A stretch of 64,000 bases of DNA from Flavobacterium flabelliforme (lineage in GTDB: Bacteria > Bacteroidota > Bacteroidia > Flavobacteriales > Flavobacteriaceae). Below are positions 43,345 through 52,327 of this stretch, in pieces. Made by a program: the position numbers and the translations under genes. How positions within the stretch are numbered: the first letter of the stretch is position 1; each line of letters starts with the position of its first letter. The stretch covers positions 1,240,001 to 1,304,000 of the forward strand of contig NZ_JAGFBU010000001.1 of the NCBI RefSeq assembly GCF_017948675.1. The letters run 5' to 3'. The notes under the pieces are model-generated. The model searched no databases and was not told where the DNA came from. It saw only the letters and a program-made list of their open reading frames with translations.

Positions 43345-44001
43345 TTAATTCTTCAAATCCTTTATCACTTTAAATGCCACATCAACTTGCTCTTCACTCA
43401 CTAAAATCGTAAACTCATTAGAAGTGGAAATAACCTCGTTTATTATAATTCCTTCCCAAGCCAAACGCTGAAAAATGAAGTAATAAATACCAGGGACAAC
43501 AATATTTTCTTTAGGTAATTTTACCGTTATCGAGGCTAGATTGTCCAGTTTTTGAATCAATTTTTCACCAGCAAAGTGTTTGTCAACCAAATGATTAACG
43601 CTATTGCTTACGACAATGTTGGTTTCATTTACTCCTCTTGAAGAAGTGTAAAAAATGTCAGGAAAAGAGTTAATATCTGTAATTAAATCGGCTTGTTTGT
43701 TCAAAACAGTATCGGATGCGGCAAAGGTATAATCAGTCAAGGCAGAACGAACGGTTATTTCTCCGATGTTTTTGATGACTTTATTAATTTTATGATTTAA
43801 TCGAAAATCTAGTTCTTCTGTAAGTCTTTTTAAAGCCATTACAACAGCGCCTTGTTTTACTTCTTTGCCAAAATCATTTTCCAATTCGGTCATTATATTT
43901 CTTGATAATGAGGTCAAATTGATAATACCAAGTGATAAGGCATTCAATAAAAAAGGCTTGGTTTTAATGTAGTTTTCTACAATGGAAGATACCGTTTTCA
44001 T
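43345..44001 (-). CDS. ACT-domain protein of unknown function (aspartate-kinase-like annotation group)
   Basis: 218 residues. The N-terminal about 70 residues look like a winged-helix-type unit (SLGIINLTSLSRNIMTELENDFG, AVVMALKRLTEEL). The C-terminus (ASITVKLPKENIVVPGIYYFIFQRLAWEGIIINEVIST...EFTILVSEEQVDVAFKVIKDL) folds as an ACT regulatory domain. There is no kinase domain, so the aspartate kinase name often applied to such proteins is misleading. It probably senses an amino acid. Stand-alone gene, cytoplasmic. Confidence 0.82.
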   Translation of the reverse strand: MKTVSSIVENYIKTKPFLLNALSLGIINLTSLSRNIMTELENDFGKEVKQGAVVMALKRLTEELDFRLNHKINKVIKNIGEITVRSALTDYTFAASDTVLNKQADLITDINSFPDIFYTSSRGVNETNIVVSNSVNHLVDKHFAGEKLIQKLDNLASITVKLPKENIVVPGIYYFIFQRLAWEGIIINEVISTSNEFTILVSEEQVDVAFKVIKDLKN

Positions 44002-44111
44002 AAGGAACTATTTTTTTATTTAAAGTAAAAATGCTTTTGCTCCGAAGTGAAACAAAATGCAAATGTAAATAAAAAAACAATTTGTTACAAATATAACATT
44101 AGCAAAAGCCT

Positions 44112-44471
44112 TTAAAAGTAATAAAAAGCATCGATAAGATGCTCAATAACAAAAGATTTGTCTTCTTTGTGAATGGCAATGATATCGAAACGAACTTCGA
44201 GGTCGATATTTTTTTGGTTTACAAAAGCATCAACAGCTTTAACGAGAAGTTGTATTTTTTTGGGTTTAACAAAGTCTTGTGGGAGACCAAAATCTAAGGA
44301 TGATCTCGTTTTAACTTCGACTATGGCAAGTATATTTTCTTTTTGTGCAATAATATCAATCTCTGCTTTTTGAAAAGTCCAATTGGTTTCTAAAATTGTG
44401 TAGCCTTCTTTGGTTAAAAATTCAACAGCCATTTCTTCCCCTAATTTACCAAGTTCGTTGTGTTCAGCCAT
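44112..44471 (-). CDS. YraN / UPF0102 family protein
   Basis: 119 residues. GKLGEEMAVEFLTKEGYTILETNW and AEIDIIAQKENILAIVEVKTRSSLDFG give the D...ExK arrangement of a PD-(D/E)xK restriction-like fold typical of YraN. The family is widespread, often near rnhB and smf, and its biochemical role is not settled. Cytoplasmic. It is separated from its neighbours by spacers of over 100 bases and thus probably monocistronic. Confidence 0.93.
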   Translation of the reverse strand: MAEHNELGKLGEEMAVEFLTKEGYTILETNWTFQKAEIDIIAQKENILAIVEVKTRSSLDFGLPQDFVKPKKIQLLVKAVDAFVNQKNIDLEVRFDIIAIHKEDKSFVIEHLIDAFYYF

Positions 44472-44630
44472 TTATTTCAGTTTACAGTTTCAGTTGTTAG
44501 TGTTCAATCAAAAATTAATTAAAGAAATCATTCGTAATTAATCTAAAATACGCAATCTAAAAATCAATTAATGATGTTTCTATTATAAAATCTGAAATCG
44601 TTAATCAGCAATCTGAAATGTAAATCGTAG

Positions 44631-45632
44631 CTATTCAAATACCACAGTACTCAATTTATTATTTACTTCAAGACTCACTTTATTCCCTAAAATCAAGGCT
44701 CTATTGTCTTGAATGTGTCCTGCAGGAAAATTATATAACACTGGAATATTGTATTTTTTGGTAACATCATCAATAATTTCAACAGCATTTTTCCCCCAAG
44801 GAATGTCGTTATCTTTCATTTTTGTCATCGATCCTACAATAATTCCTTTGATACTTTCTAAACAACCATTGCGCTTTAAGTTCATCATCATTCGATCTAT
44901 ATGATATAAATATTCATCTAAATCTTCTATAAATAAAATTTTATCAGAACAATCAATGGCTGATGGAGAGCCAAAAAGGCTGTATAAAATAGATAAATTT
45001 CCGCCAACTAATTCTCCTGAAGCTTTGCCAAGTCTGTTCATGGCAAAAGGTTGTACCTCATAACTTAGCTTTCCTCCAAATAAAGCAGTTCGTAAAGTTT
45101 CGATGGCTGCGGGTGTTGCTCTCGCAACAGTTACTGGCATAATACCATGAATAGATTTAAATCCCATCGTATTCAAATGATTGTGTAAAGCTGTAACATC
45201 GCTAAAACCTATAAGCCATTTTGGCTGCTGTTTAAACTTTGTAAAATCTAGTAAATCAATGATTCTAACTGTGCCATAACCCCCTTTTACACACCAAATT
45301 GCTTTTATATTTGGATCGTCCATCTGTTGCTGAAAATCAGCAGCTCGTTCTGCATCCGTCCCTGCCAATTGTTTATTGTCTAAGCCAATTGTACTACCAA
45401 TTACTACATTAAGTCCCCAGCTTTTTAATAAATCAATTGCGGGTTTTAAATTATCATCTATATTTTTTCTGGCTGTTGCCAAAATAGCTACCGTATCTCC
45501 TTTTTGTAATTTTGGTGGTGTAATCATCTGTTTTTGGGCTTGACTATTAAAAGATTGTAAAATAAAAAGAATAAAAATTAATTGATATATAAAAGGGTTG
45601 CGTATTGTAATGTGAGTTTTTTTATGAAGCAT
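44631..45632 (-). CDS. LD-carboxypeptidase (peptidase family S66), exported
   Basis: 333 residues. It has an N-terminal signal segment (IYQLIFILFILQSFNSQAQ) and then the S66 core: GDTVAILATARKN, WGLNVVIGSTIG, IWCVKGGYGTVRIIDLLDF, with the nucleophile Ser in IGFSDVTALHNHL. The Glu and His of the triad are expected in FIEDLDEYLYHIDRM and FPAGHIQDN. It removes the terminal D-Ala from peptidoglycan tetrapeptides during recycling or remodelling. A periplasmic location is unusual compared with cytoplasmic LdcA of E. coli but common in Bacteroidota. Confidence 0.92.
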   Translation of the reverse strand: MLHKKTHITIRNPFIYQLIFILFILQSFNSQAQKQMITPPKLQKGDTVAILATARKNIDDNLKPAIDLLKSWGLNVVIGSTIGLDNKQLAGTDAERAADFQQQMDDPNIKAIWCVKGGYGTVRIIDLLDFTKFKQQPKWLIGFSDVTALHNHLNTMGFKSIHGIMPVTVARATPAAIETLRTALFGGKLSYEVQPFAMNRLGKASGELVGGNLSILYSLFGSPSAIDCSDKILFIEDLDEYLYHIDRMMMNLKRNGCLESIKGIIVGSMTKMKDNDIPWGKNAVEIIDDVTKKYNIPVLYNFPAGHIQDNRALILGNKVSLEVNNKLSTVVFE

Positions 45633-45791
45633 GCTTTGTGTTTTATTGAAAAAATAGAATAATAAAGCGGTTTTATTGTAGAAACAAAGATAGACAATTC
45701 CAAAATAATTTTAAGTTCCAATTCCAATTGACTATTTTTACTCGTAACTGATTCATTTGAAATCGAATTAATGATTGTAATAATTAAATTT

Positions 45792-46901
45792 ATGAGAATA
45801 CTATTTTGGATTCCTTTTCTTATTTTATGTTTTGCATTCACAAATAGTCATGCGCAACCCAAGAAATACATCATTCACACAGTAGCATTCTACAACTTTG
45901 AAAATCTTTTTGATACTATTGATGATCCAGAAACTTTTGATGAAGAGTGGACACCAACGGGTTTACAACGTTGGAGTGTTGATAAATACCAAAAGAAATT
46001 AAGTAATTTAGCTCGTGTTTTAGCTGAAATCGGCTCTTCTGAAAATACAGATGCTCCCACTTTTATTGGTGGATGCGAAATCGAAAATAGAAACGTTCTT
46101 GAAGACTTGGTAAAACAACCCCAACTGATCGAGAAAGACTACGGAATTATTCATTTTGACTCACCAGACAAACGCGGAATTGATGTGGCGTTATTGTATC
46201 GAAAAAATAAATTCAAGCCTACAAGTTCCATAAACATTCCATTGTACATTTATAAGAAAGAGATTTCCAGAAAGGAAGAAATCAAAATTAATCCACAAGA
46301 TATTACGGATGATGAGTTGCAAGTGAGTCCAAAGAATTATAGGGTGTATACTCGGGATCAATTATTAGTAACAGGGTTTTTAGATGGTGAAGAAATTAAC
46401 ATTATTGTCAATCACTGGCCGTCTCGTTCTGGAGGTGAAAAAAAGTCAAGTCCGTTTAGAGAAGCTGCAGGTGCATTAAATAGAAAAATAATCGATTCAC
46501 TGCAACGTATAAATCCAAAAGCAAAAGTGATTACCATGGGTGATCTTAATGATGGGCCGTATAACAAAAGCGTCAAAATTGCTCTTGGAGCCAAAGCAAA
46601 AAAAGCAGAAGTTAAGGAATTTGGAATCTACAATCCATTTGAAGAAATGGCTAAAAACGGAATGGGAACTATTGCGTACCGCGATGCATGGGATATTTTT
46701 GATCAAATAATGGTTTCCGAGACTCTAATTCAAACCGATTATTCTAGTTTTAGGTATTGGAAAGCAGGAATTTACAATAAACCCTTTTTGATTCAAAATA
46801 GTGGTCAATACAAAGGATATCCGTTGCGACATTCAACCACCGAAATTGGTTTTAGCGACCATTTCCCAGTCTATATTTATTTGATCAAAGAAAAAAAATA
46901 G
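45792..46901 (+). CDS. Exported endonuclease/exonuclease/phosphatase family protein
   Basis: About 369 residues from ATG 45792, which gives a clean signal peptide (MRILFWIPFLILCFAFTNSHAQ); ATG 45771 adds seven residues. The EEP fold motifs are present: VAFYNFENLFDT with the metal-binding Asn and Glu, GGCEIENRNVLEDL, VNHWPSRSGGEKKS, MGDLNDGPYNKS and the terminal SDHFPV. It is likely an extracellular or periplasmic nuclease or phosphodiesterase. Followed at 38 bases by the 3-hydroxyanthranilate dioxygenase gene on the same strand, though a functional link is not obvious. Confidence 0.9.
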   Translation: MRILFWIPFLILCFAFTNSHAQPKKYIIHTVAFYNFENLFDTIDDPETFDEEWTPTGLQRWSVDKYQKKLSNLARVLAEIGSSENTDAPTFIGGCEIENRNVLEDLVKQPQLIEKDYGIIHFDSPDKRGIDVALLYRKNKFKPTSSINIPLYIYKKEISRKEEIKINPQDITDDELQVSPKNYRVYTRDQLLVTGFLDGEEINIIVNHWPSRSGGEKKSSPFREAAGALNRKIIDSLQRINPKAKVITMGDLNDGPYNKSVKIALGAKAKKAEVKEFGIYNPFEEMAKNGMGTIAYRDAWDIFDQIMVSETLIQTDYSSFRYWKAGIYNKPFLIQNSGQYKGYPLRHSTTEIGFSDHFPVYIYLIKEKK

Positions 46902-46939
46902 TTTTATTATTTCATAACTTTACGTTTAAAACAAAAAAA

Positions 46940-47470
46940 ATGGCAATAGCAAAACCCTTCAACCTCAGTAAATGGATTGAAGAAAACCGGGAACTACTAA
47001 AACCTCCTGTTGGAAATAAAAACTTATATACGGATTCTGGAGACTATATCATTATGGTAGTTGCGGGGCCAAATGCCCGTAAAGATTATCATTATAATGA
47101 AACCGAAGAGTTGTTTTATCAGCTAGAAGGCTCTATAAAAGTAATTGTTCAAGATAACGGAGAACGCCGAGAAATGGAACTTCATGCGGGAGATATGTAC
47201 TTGCATCCAGCCAAAACTCCACATTCGCCTGTCCGTTCCGAAGGTTCAATTGGTTTGGTAATTGAGCGCAAAAGAGCAGGTTTAGGATATACAGATGGAT
47301 TATTATGGTTTTGCGATAATTGCAATCATAAATTACACGAAGTTTATTTTGAGTTGCACGATATCGAAAAAGATTTCTTACCACATTTCAAGCATTTTTA
47401 TAGCTCAGAAAAGTTGAGAACGTGCTCCAAATGTGAAACTATCATGGAAACAGATCCTAAGTTTGTTTAA
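46940..47470 (+). CDS. nbaC: 3-hydroxyanthranilate 3,4-dioxygenase
   Basis: 176 residues, cytoplasmic cupin enzyme. It opens the ring of 3-hydroxyanthranilate to 2-amino-3-carboxymuconate semialdehyde in the kynurenine pathway of tryptophan breakdown. The mononuclear iron ligands are expected in YHYNETEELFYQLEG and YLHPAKTPHSPVR. The C-terminal rubredoxin-like pairs CDNC and CSKC are those of the bacterial and fungal-type enzyme. No other kynurenine gene is in the window; the aldehyde dehydrogenase 300 bases downstream is ALDH7-like, not the usual aminomuconate semialdehyde enzyme. Confidence 0.94.
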   Translation: MAIAKPFNLSKWIEENRELLKPPVGNKNLYTDSGDYIIMVVAGPNARKDYHYNETEELFYQLEGSIKVIVQDNGERREMELHAGDMYLHPAKTPHSPVRSEGSIGLVIERKRAGLGYTDGLLWFCDNCNHKLHEVYFELHDIEKDFLPHFKHFYSSEKLRTCSKCETIMETDPKFV

Positions 47471-47490
47471 TTAAGTTCTAATTTTTTTTA

Positions 47491-47566
47491 TAGCTATTCC
47501 TGCTATCCGCTGTATCTTTTATCTCTAAAGAACGAGATAAAAGGATGCCGCTACTATCAGGGCTAG
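47491..47566. repeat. Structured intergenic repeat (hairpin with paired flanks)
   Basis: CTTTTATCTC (47516-47525) pairs with GAGATAAAAG (47534-47543). On both sides lie GC-richer arms (TAGCTATTCCTGCTATCCGC on the left; GGATGCCGC, CTATCAGGGCTAG on the right) that can also pair in part (AGC/GCT, CCTG/CAGG). Read on the minus strand it starts AGCCCTGATAGTAGCGGCAT, a motif I recognise as frequent between Flavobacterium genes. Function unknown. It is in the 304-base gap between the dioxygenase and ALDH genes. Confidence 0.65.
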
Positions 47567-47774
47567 AAATCATCCATAGAAAAACAGTAAATTCTAATTC
47601 CAGAACAGAACAATGGTAAGCTAAATTCCATGGGCAATTGAAGTATAATTTAAAAAAAAAGCATTTTAAATTTCCTTTACTTATAGAGGAAAATAAAAAT
47701 AATACTGATTATTATTTCACCTTAAATCGGTATGTTTGTATAAAAATATAACAATTTTTAATAAAAAAGTTACA

Positions 47775-49322
47775 ATGATAACAATAGCAGATCAATTCGG
47801 AATCAAAGAAGCCCTTAAGCAATTAGGGATTGAAGCCATAAATGAAGGAACATCTACAGGTGAATCTAATTTTGCCAACGGAAAAATCATCGAAAGTTAT
47901 TCGCCAGCAGACGGCGCTTTAATTGGAAAAGTAAAAACTTCTTCAAAAGAAGATTATGAAAAAGCAATGCAAAAAGCATCAGAAGCTTTTTTAGAATGGC
48001 GTATGATTCCAGCTCCAAAAAGAGGGGATATCGTTCGTCAGATGGGGGATGAATTAAGAAAATTTAAAGAACCTCTTGGAAAACTTGTTTCTTATGAAAT
48101 GGGAAAAAGTCTTCAAGAAGGATACGGAGAAGTTCAGGAAATGATTGATATCTGCGATTTTGCAGTAGGATTATCTCGTCAACTTTACGGATTAACGATG
48201 CACTCTGAAAGACCTTTACACAGAATGTACGAACAATACCATCCAATAGGAACCGTTGGAATTATCTCTGCCTTCAACTTTCCAGTAGCGGTTTGGAGTT
48301 GGAACGCTATGATTGCTTGGGTTTGTGGTGATGTTGCTATTTGGAAACCAAGTTCAAAAGTGCCTTTATGTGGTATTGCTTGTCAAAACATAATCAAAAC
48401 TGTTCTTAAAAGAAATAATGTACCAGAAGGAGTTAGCTGTTTAGTAACAGGAAATGAGTCAGGTGATTTAATCAATAATGACAAAAGAATTTCTTTAGTT
48501 TCTTTTACTGGATCAACTAGAATTGGTCGTCACGTATCAAAAACTGTGGCGGAACGTTTTGGAAACACCATTCTTGAATTAGGAGGAAACAATGCAATTA
48601 TAGTTTCAGAACATGCAGATATTAGTATGGTTTTAGTAGGTGCTGTTTTTGGTGCAGTTGGAACTGCCGGACAACGTTGTACCTCTACGAGACGTTTAAT
48701 TATTCACGAAAGTGTGTATGACAAAACGATTAGTGTTTTGAAAAATGCTTACGGTCAGTTACAAATTGGAAATCCATTAGACGAAAATAATCACGTTGGA
48801 CCGCTAATTGACAAAGGTGCTGTGAAAGATTATTTAGAAGCTATTGAAGCGGCTAAAAAAGAAGGTGGAAAAATTATTGTAGAAGGTGGTTTAGTAGAAG
48901 GTGAAGGTTACGAAAGTGGTTGTTATGTAAGACCATGTATCATTGAAGCGGCCAATCATTTTGACATTGTTCAAACTGAAACCTTTGCACCTATTTTATA
49001 TGTAATGAAATACAGCACAATCGAAGAAGCAATTGCAATGCAAAATGGAGTTCCACAAGGACTTTCTTCTTCTATCTTTACCAATAGCATGAGAGAAATG
49101 GAATTGTTCCTATCTCAATCGGGTTCTGATTGCGGAATTGCCAATGTAAATATTGGAACTTCTGGAGCAGAAATTGGTGGTGCATTTGGTGGAGAAAAAG
49201 AAACTGGTGGTGGCCGCGAGTCTGGATCGGATGCTTGGAAAGCGTATATGAGAAGACAAACCAATACAATCAATTACGGTACACAGTTGCCATTGGCACA
49301 AGGAATCAAATTTGATTTGTAG
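47775..49322 (+). CDS. amaB: Aldehyde dehydrogenase, ALDH7 / antiquitin type (piperideine-6-carboxylate dehydrogenase-like)
   Basis: About 515 residues from ATG 47775 (MITIADQFGI). An earlier TTG at 47736 falls on top of a TATGTTTG -7-like box (47731-47738), so it is unlikely as a start. NAD contacts and catalysis: FNFPVAVWSWN, FTGSTRIG, catalytic Glu in LELGGNNAI, catalytic Cys in GTAGQRCTSTRR, TETFAPILYV. The C-terminal GGAFGGEKETGGGRESGSDAWK is the ALDH7 signature. Members oxidise alpha-aminoadipate semialdehyde in lysine degradation. The preceding gene is a kynurenine-pathway dioxygenase, so the true substrate here needs testing. Confidence 0.9.
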   Translation: MITIADQFGIKEALKQLGIEAINEGTSTGESNFANGKIIESYSPADGALIGKVKTSSKEDYEKAMQKASEAFLEWRMIPAPKRGDIVRQMGDELRKFKEPLGKLVSYEMGKSLQEGYGEVQEMIDICDFAVGLSRQLYGLTMHSERPLHRMYEQYHPIGTVGIISAFNFPVAVWSWNAMIAWVCGDVAIWKPSSKVPLCGIACQNIIKTVLKRNNVPEGVSCLVTGNESGDLINNDKRISLVSFTGSTRIGRHVSKTVAERFGNTILELGGNNAIIVSEHADISMVLVGAVFGAVGTAGQRCTSTRRLIIHESVYDKTISVLKNAYGQLQIGNPLDENNHVGPLIDKGAVKDYLEAIEAAKKEGGKIIVEGGLVEGEGYESGCYVRPCIIEAANHFDIVQTETFAPILYVMKYSTIEEAIAMQNGVPQGLSSSIFTNSMREMELFLSQSGSDCGIANVNIGTSGAEIGGAFGGEKETGGGRESGSDAWKAYMRRQTNTINYGTQLPLAQGIKFDL

Positions 49323-49338
49323 TCTAAAATAAAATACT

Positions 49339-49376
49339 AAAAAAGGCAATTTGAAATTTTCAAATTGCCTTTTTTT
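49339..49376. terminator. Bidirectional terminator after the ALDH gene
   Basis: AAAAAAGGCAATTTGAAA pairs with its complement across an AAATTTT centre, with A/T tracts on both sides. It lies 17 bases after the ALDH stop and 38 bases from the convergent beta-barrel gene's stop. Confidence 0.88.
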
Positions 49377-49413
49377 ATACTTACTACTTTGTGAAATTTA
49401 TGTTGTAATAAAA

Positions 49414-49920
49414 CTATAAATTAAAAGAAGCACCAATGTTAAATACAAATTGGTTGTTTAATCGATCAAACCCAACAGGATTTGTTTTGTAACTTGCAAT
49501 TGGAATTCCTGCTTCTGTAAAAATACCAAAACCTTCTGTAAAGAAATAACGGAAACCTAAATGTGCTCCAAAATTTCTTAACCCTAAATCTAATCCTGGA
49601 TAAATATCCATTTTTGGATCTAATTGAAATACATTCCCTAAGTTCGCATTAAAACGACCTTTAACATCTACTCTATCTCCAAAAGACGGCGTGTTGTCTA
49701 ATTCATCTTTAGAAACAGATAATAAATAAGAAGTAACGAATCCAAAAGACATGTTTTCTCCAAGACCAAAATCTGTAGAGACTCTAATTCCAGATCCTCC
49801 GTTTTGAATGTTTGCTCCAATATCAAATTTCACATCTCCATTTCCTTTAAATGCTTGTGCATTTATAAGACCGATAGTGAATAGTAACGCTAATGTAATA
49901 GTCTTTTTCATACTCTTCAA
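49414..49920 (-). CDS. Small outer-membrane beta-barrel-like protein (DUF6646-like)
   Basis: 168 residues. The signal peptide ends LINAQA. The mature chain alternates polar and hydrophobic residues in about eight strands (KFDIGANIQNGGSGIRVSTDFGLGENMSFGFVTSYLL, GLDLGLRNFGAHLGFRYFF) and finishes FNIGASFNL with a terminal Leu after Phe-Asn. This fits an eight-stranded barrel. Function unknown. ATG 49920 or 49911 are both possible starts. Monocistronic by position. Confidence 0.8.
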   Translation of the reverse strand: MKSMKKTITLALLFTIGLINAQAFKGNGDVKFDIGANIQNGGSGIRVSTDFGLGENMSFGFVTSYLLSVSKDELDNTPSFGDRVDVKGRFNANLGNVFQLDPKMDIYPGLDLGLRNFGAHLGFRYFFTEGFGIFTEAGIPIASYKTNPVGFDRLNNQFVFNIGASFNL

Positions 49921-49953
49921 TTTTAAATTTGACGTAAAATTAGTTCAATTAAT

Positions 49954-50679
49954 CTAATTTCTTCCTTTCTCATCAAAATATAATTGATGTAAGGGTTCAC
50001 TCTGCCAAAATTCTTTAGTATCAACATCCATAATGGTCAACGGACCTTTAAAAGCTGCTCCAGTATCTACATTCCATATATTTGCTTTTTGAACAGGAGT
50101 TGTTTCTCCAATTCGGGTAACAGGAGTATGACCAATATAAATCTCATTATAAAGTGTAAAACGTTTTGGGTAGAATGGGTGGTCTAAATTCATTCTATTA
50201 TCAAGTGACAAAGCCGTTTCCCATAAAGTTCTATCCCAATAAAATTGGTTCGGAAAATACTCATATTCAATACCATTCATATTAGTAAAGCCAGCATGAA
50301 CAAACAAACGACCTTGCTCATCTAAGAAAAAATTATGAAGTGATTTTAAGAATTCGATATGCTTTTTTTTGGTTATTAAACTAACAGATTCATAAGCAGT
50401 TACGGTGGCTTCTCCACCATGTTTATACCATAACAAATTATCTTTACTTTCATCAAGCCACTCCAATAATAAATCGTCATGATTCCCACGAATGCAGATG
50501 CAGTTTTGCTTTGTTTTTAATGCAATAAGGAAATCGATGACTTGTGGAGATTGACTCCAGCCATCAACATAATCCCCCAAAAAAATCAAAGTGTCATTTT
50601 TAGTAACTTTAGCTCTTTCCATAATTTGGTGAAGCGCTCTCAAGCCACCGTGGATATCGCCTATAACAAGTGTTCTCAT
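49954..50679 (-). CDS. Metallophosphoesterase (PrpA-like serine/threonine phosphatase)
   Basis: 241 residues, cytoplasmic. The metal motifs of the calcineurin-like fold are in order: GDIHG (7-11), GDYVDGW (about 36-42), RGNHDD (about 65-70), then VHAGF and YIGHTPV. Residues match bacteriophage-lambda-type and PrpA-type phosphatases that act on phosphoproteins or diadenosine tetraphosphate. It lies 33 bases upstream of the small beta-barrel gene on the same strand; co-transcription is possible. Confidence 0.92.
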   Translation of the reverse strand: MRTLVIGDIHGGLRALHQIMERAKVTKNDTLIFLGDYVDGWSQSPQVIDFLIALKTKQNCICIRGNHDDLLLEWLDESKDNLLWYKHGGEATVTAYESVSLITKKKHIEFLKSLHNFFLDEQGRLFVHAGFTNMNGIEYEYFPNQFYWDRTLWETALSLDNRMNLDHPFYPKRFTLYNEIYIGHTPVTRIGETTPVQKANIWNVDTGAAFKGPLTIMDVDTKEFWQSEPLHQLYFDEKGRN

Positions 50680-51103
50680 GTCCTATTTTGTCTTTTTAAT
50701 AATGTAAAAATAGCATAAAGGAAATGCTATTTTTCAATTTATAAAAATAAGTAAAACAGTCCTGAAACAGTGTGTTTTTAATATATATTTTAAAAATTAA
50801 TTACAATAAGGTGAACATAAAATACAATCTAGTTAAACTCAAATTCCAATTGTAAATTATTTTTTAATTAGGGTTAAATATCACTAATTTAGGGGATTGT
50901 TTTTGAGTATTTTTAAAATTAACTTTACAAAAAATAATTTAAATTTGTTCAAGATGAGTACGTTTCTTTCTCTATCCTTACTTTTAGCTAAAATGATTTC
51001 TTTGGTTTTAAAAGCAGTAATTTCTTTATTTTAGAATTTATAAAACCAAAAATTATTTATTATTTTAAATGTTCATTCTTTCTAAAATAGGAGGAGTTTC
51101 TAT
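50680..51103 (+). other. Gene-poor spacer with a 26-codon hydrophobic ORF
   Basis: About 420 bases between the phosphatase and the AlbA_2 gene. The only coding-like element is an ORF at 50954-51034 on the plus strand, MSTFLSLSLLLAKMISLVLKAV then ISLF, one hydrophobic helix with two Lys. A TAAATTTG box (50940-50947) is too close upstream to be its promoter unless the message is leaderless. It may be a chance ORF. No RNA gene is recognised. Confidence 0.35.
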
Positions 51104-52243
51104 CTATTGTACATCATACTTCATTTTTCTTAAAATACGTAACGCTTCTTTAAACGATAGGTATACGGATAAGAATGGCTTCAATAATGCTTTTGCATCT
51201 ATCAGTTTTTGTTTTGCATCATCAAAACCGTTAAGGTAACAAATCATAAAGGTTGAGGGTAAGTTCTCTAAATCTTTTTGTTCTTGATTGGATAATGAAT
51301 GCCCTTTTTGTAATTTGTTCAACAAAGCAATGTTTGAATTGTAAATATGAAACAGCATTTTTTTATTGAATTTCGGTGGTTCAAAAAGCATTACTCTATC
51401 AATTTTGTAATACCCATTATCTTGAAAATGAATCGTCTGTTTTTCTAACGGATAATAACTTGTTTTGTCATTTAATCCCAAAGGAACATATTCTATAATA
51501 GTAAAGCTATCCTCATCATAAGTAATTTCAACCACATCTTGAGCGGAGTAAAATAACTTAATCTGTTCATTAATGAGTTCAATATCTACGCGCGATAAAT
51601 AGGTTTTGTCGCGCGATCTTTTAGGAATCCCTGCCCAACAAATTACAAATAATTCTTTAAATACTTTATATTTCGGCGCCATGTCTTTGTGCCGAAAATT
51701 CAAGAAATCAATTACACCATCAAGCGTATAAGCAATACTATTTCTAGAATTATTCTCGATACCTAAAACAGTTTCTGTATTTTGGTAATTTTTTTCAATT
51801 TTACCAATAACTGGCATGGTATTGCTGCCTTGACGCATATAAACACTGTAAATTGGAATGGTATAAATCCCTTTTTTAAAATGTGACGTATTGCTTTTTG
51901 GACTTATAGTAACCAATCCAATTACTTTATCCTTGGGTAAATTTGGAAAAGGGATATTCTCATATTGTATTTTCGGAGGATTTTCTAGATACGCATTTAC
52001 TAAATTCTGAATTCGGCTGTCGTCAAAAAAATCATCTCCTACAATTGTATTATCTTGATCCTCGACGCCAACAATTATATAGGAATTGTTTGTGGGATTC
52101 GAATTTGATAAGGCGCAAATATGTTTCAAAAACTTAGCTTTTCCTTCTTGCGAATGTAAATTCAACTGCCGCTTTTTATCAAAAAAACTGCTCTCGTCAT
52201 TATGAGCGAGAAGATTTTTTATAAGAATGCGTTTGTTGATCAT
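51104..52243 (-). CDS. AlbA_2 / Schlafen-type putative nucleic-acid-binding protein
   Basis: 379 residues. The N-terminal domain has the AlbA_2 look: NDESSFFDKKRQLNLHSQEGKAKFLKHICALSNSN, then SYIIVGVEDQDNTIVG, and PKDKVIGLVTISPKSNTSHFKKGIYTIPIYSVYMRQGSNTMPV. The C-terminal 200 residues are not recognised. AlbA_2 proteins bind nucleic acids and some act in stress or defence, but there is no partner gene here. Cytoplasmic. No transmembrane segments. Confidence 0.85.
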   Translation of the reverse strand: MINKRILIKNLLAHNDESSFFDKKRQLNLHSQEGKAKFLKHICALSNSNPTNNSYIIVGVEDQDNTIVGDDFFDDSRIQNLVNAYLENPPKIQYENIPFPNLPKDKVIGLVTISPKSNTSHFKKGIYTIPIYSVYMRQGSNTMPVIGKIEKNYQNTETVLGIENNSRNSIAYTLDGVIDFLNFRHKDMAPKYKVFKELFVICWAGIPKRSRDKTYLSRVDIELINEQIKLFYSAQDVVEITYDEDSFTIIEYVPLGLNDKTSYYPLEKQTIHFQDNGYYKIDRVMLFEPPKFNKKMLFHIYNSNIALLNKLQKGHSLSNQEQKDLENLPSTFMICYLNGFDDAKQKLIDAKALLKPFLSVYLSFKEALRILRKMKYDVQ

Positions 52244-52276
52244 TGAATTCTTTTTTTAAAACACGTTATAAAAATT

Positions 52277-52318
52277 ACCGCAGATTCGCAGATTTATTTT
52301 CACTTTATAATCTGCGGT
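52277..52318. repeat. Inverted repeat ACCGCAGATT/AATCTGCGGT
   Basis: A 10-bp stem with a 22-base loop lies between the SDR gene's stop and the AlbA_2 gene's start. The left arm continues CGCAGATTT, a word that recurs in intergenic repeats of this phylum. No T tract is directly attached, so it may be a dispersed repeat. Confidence 0.6.
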
Positions 52319-52327
52319 TCACTTTTA

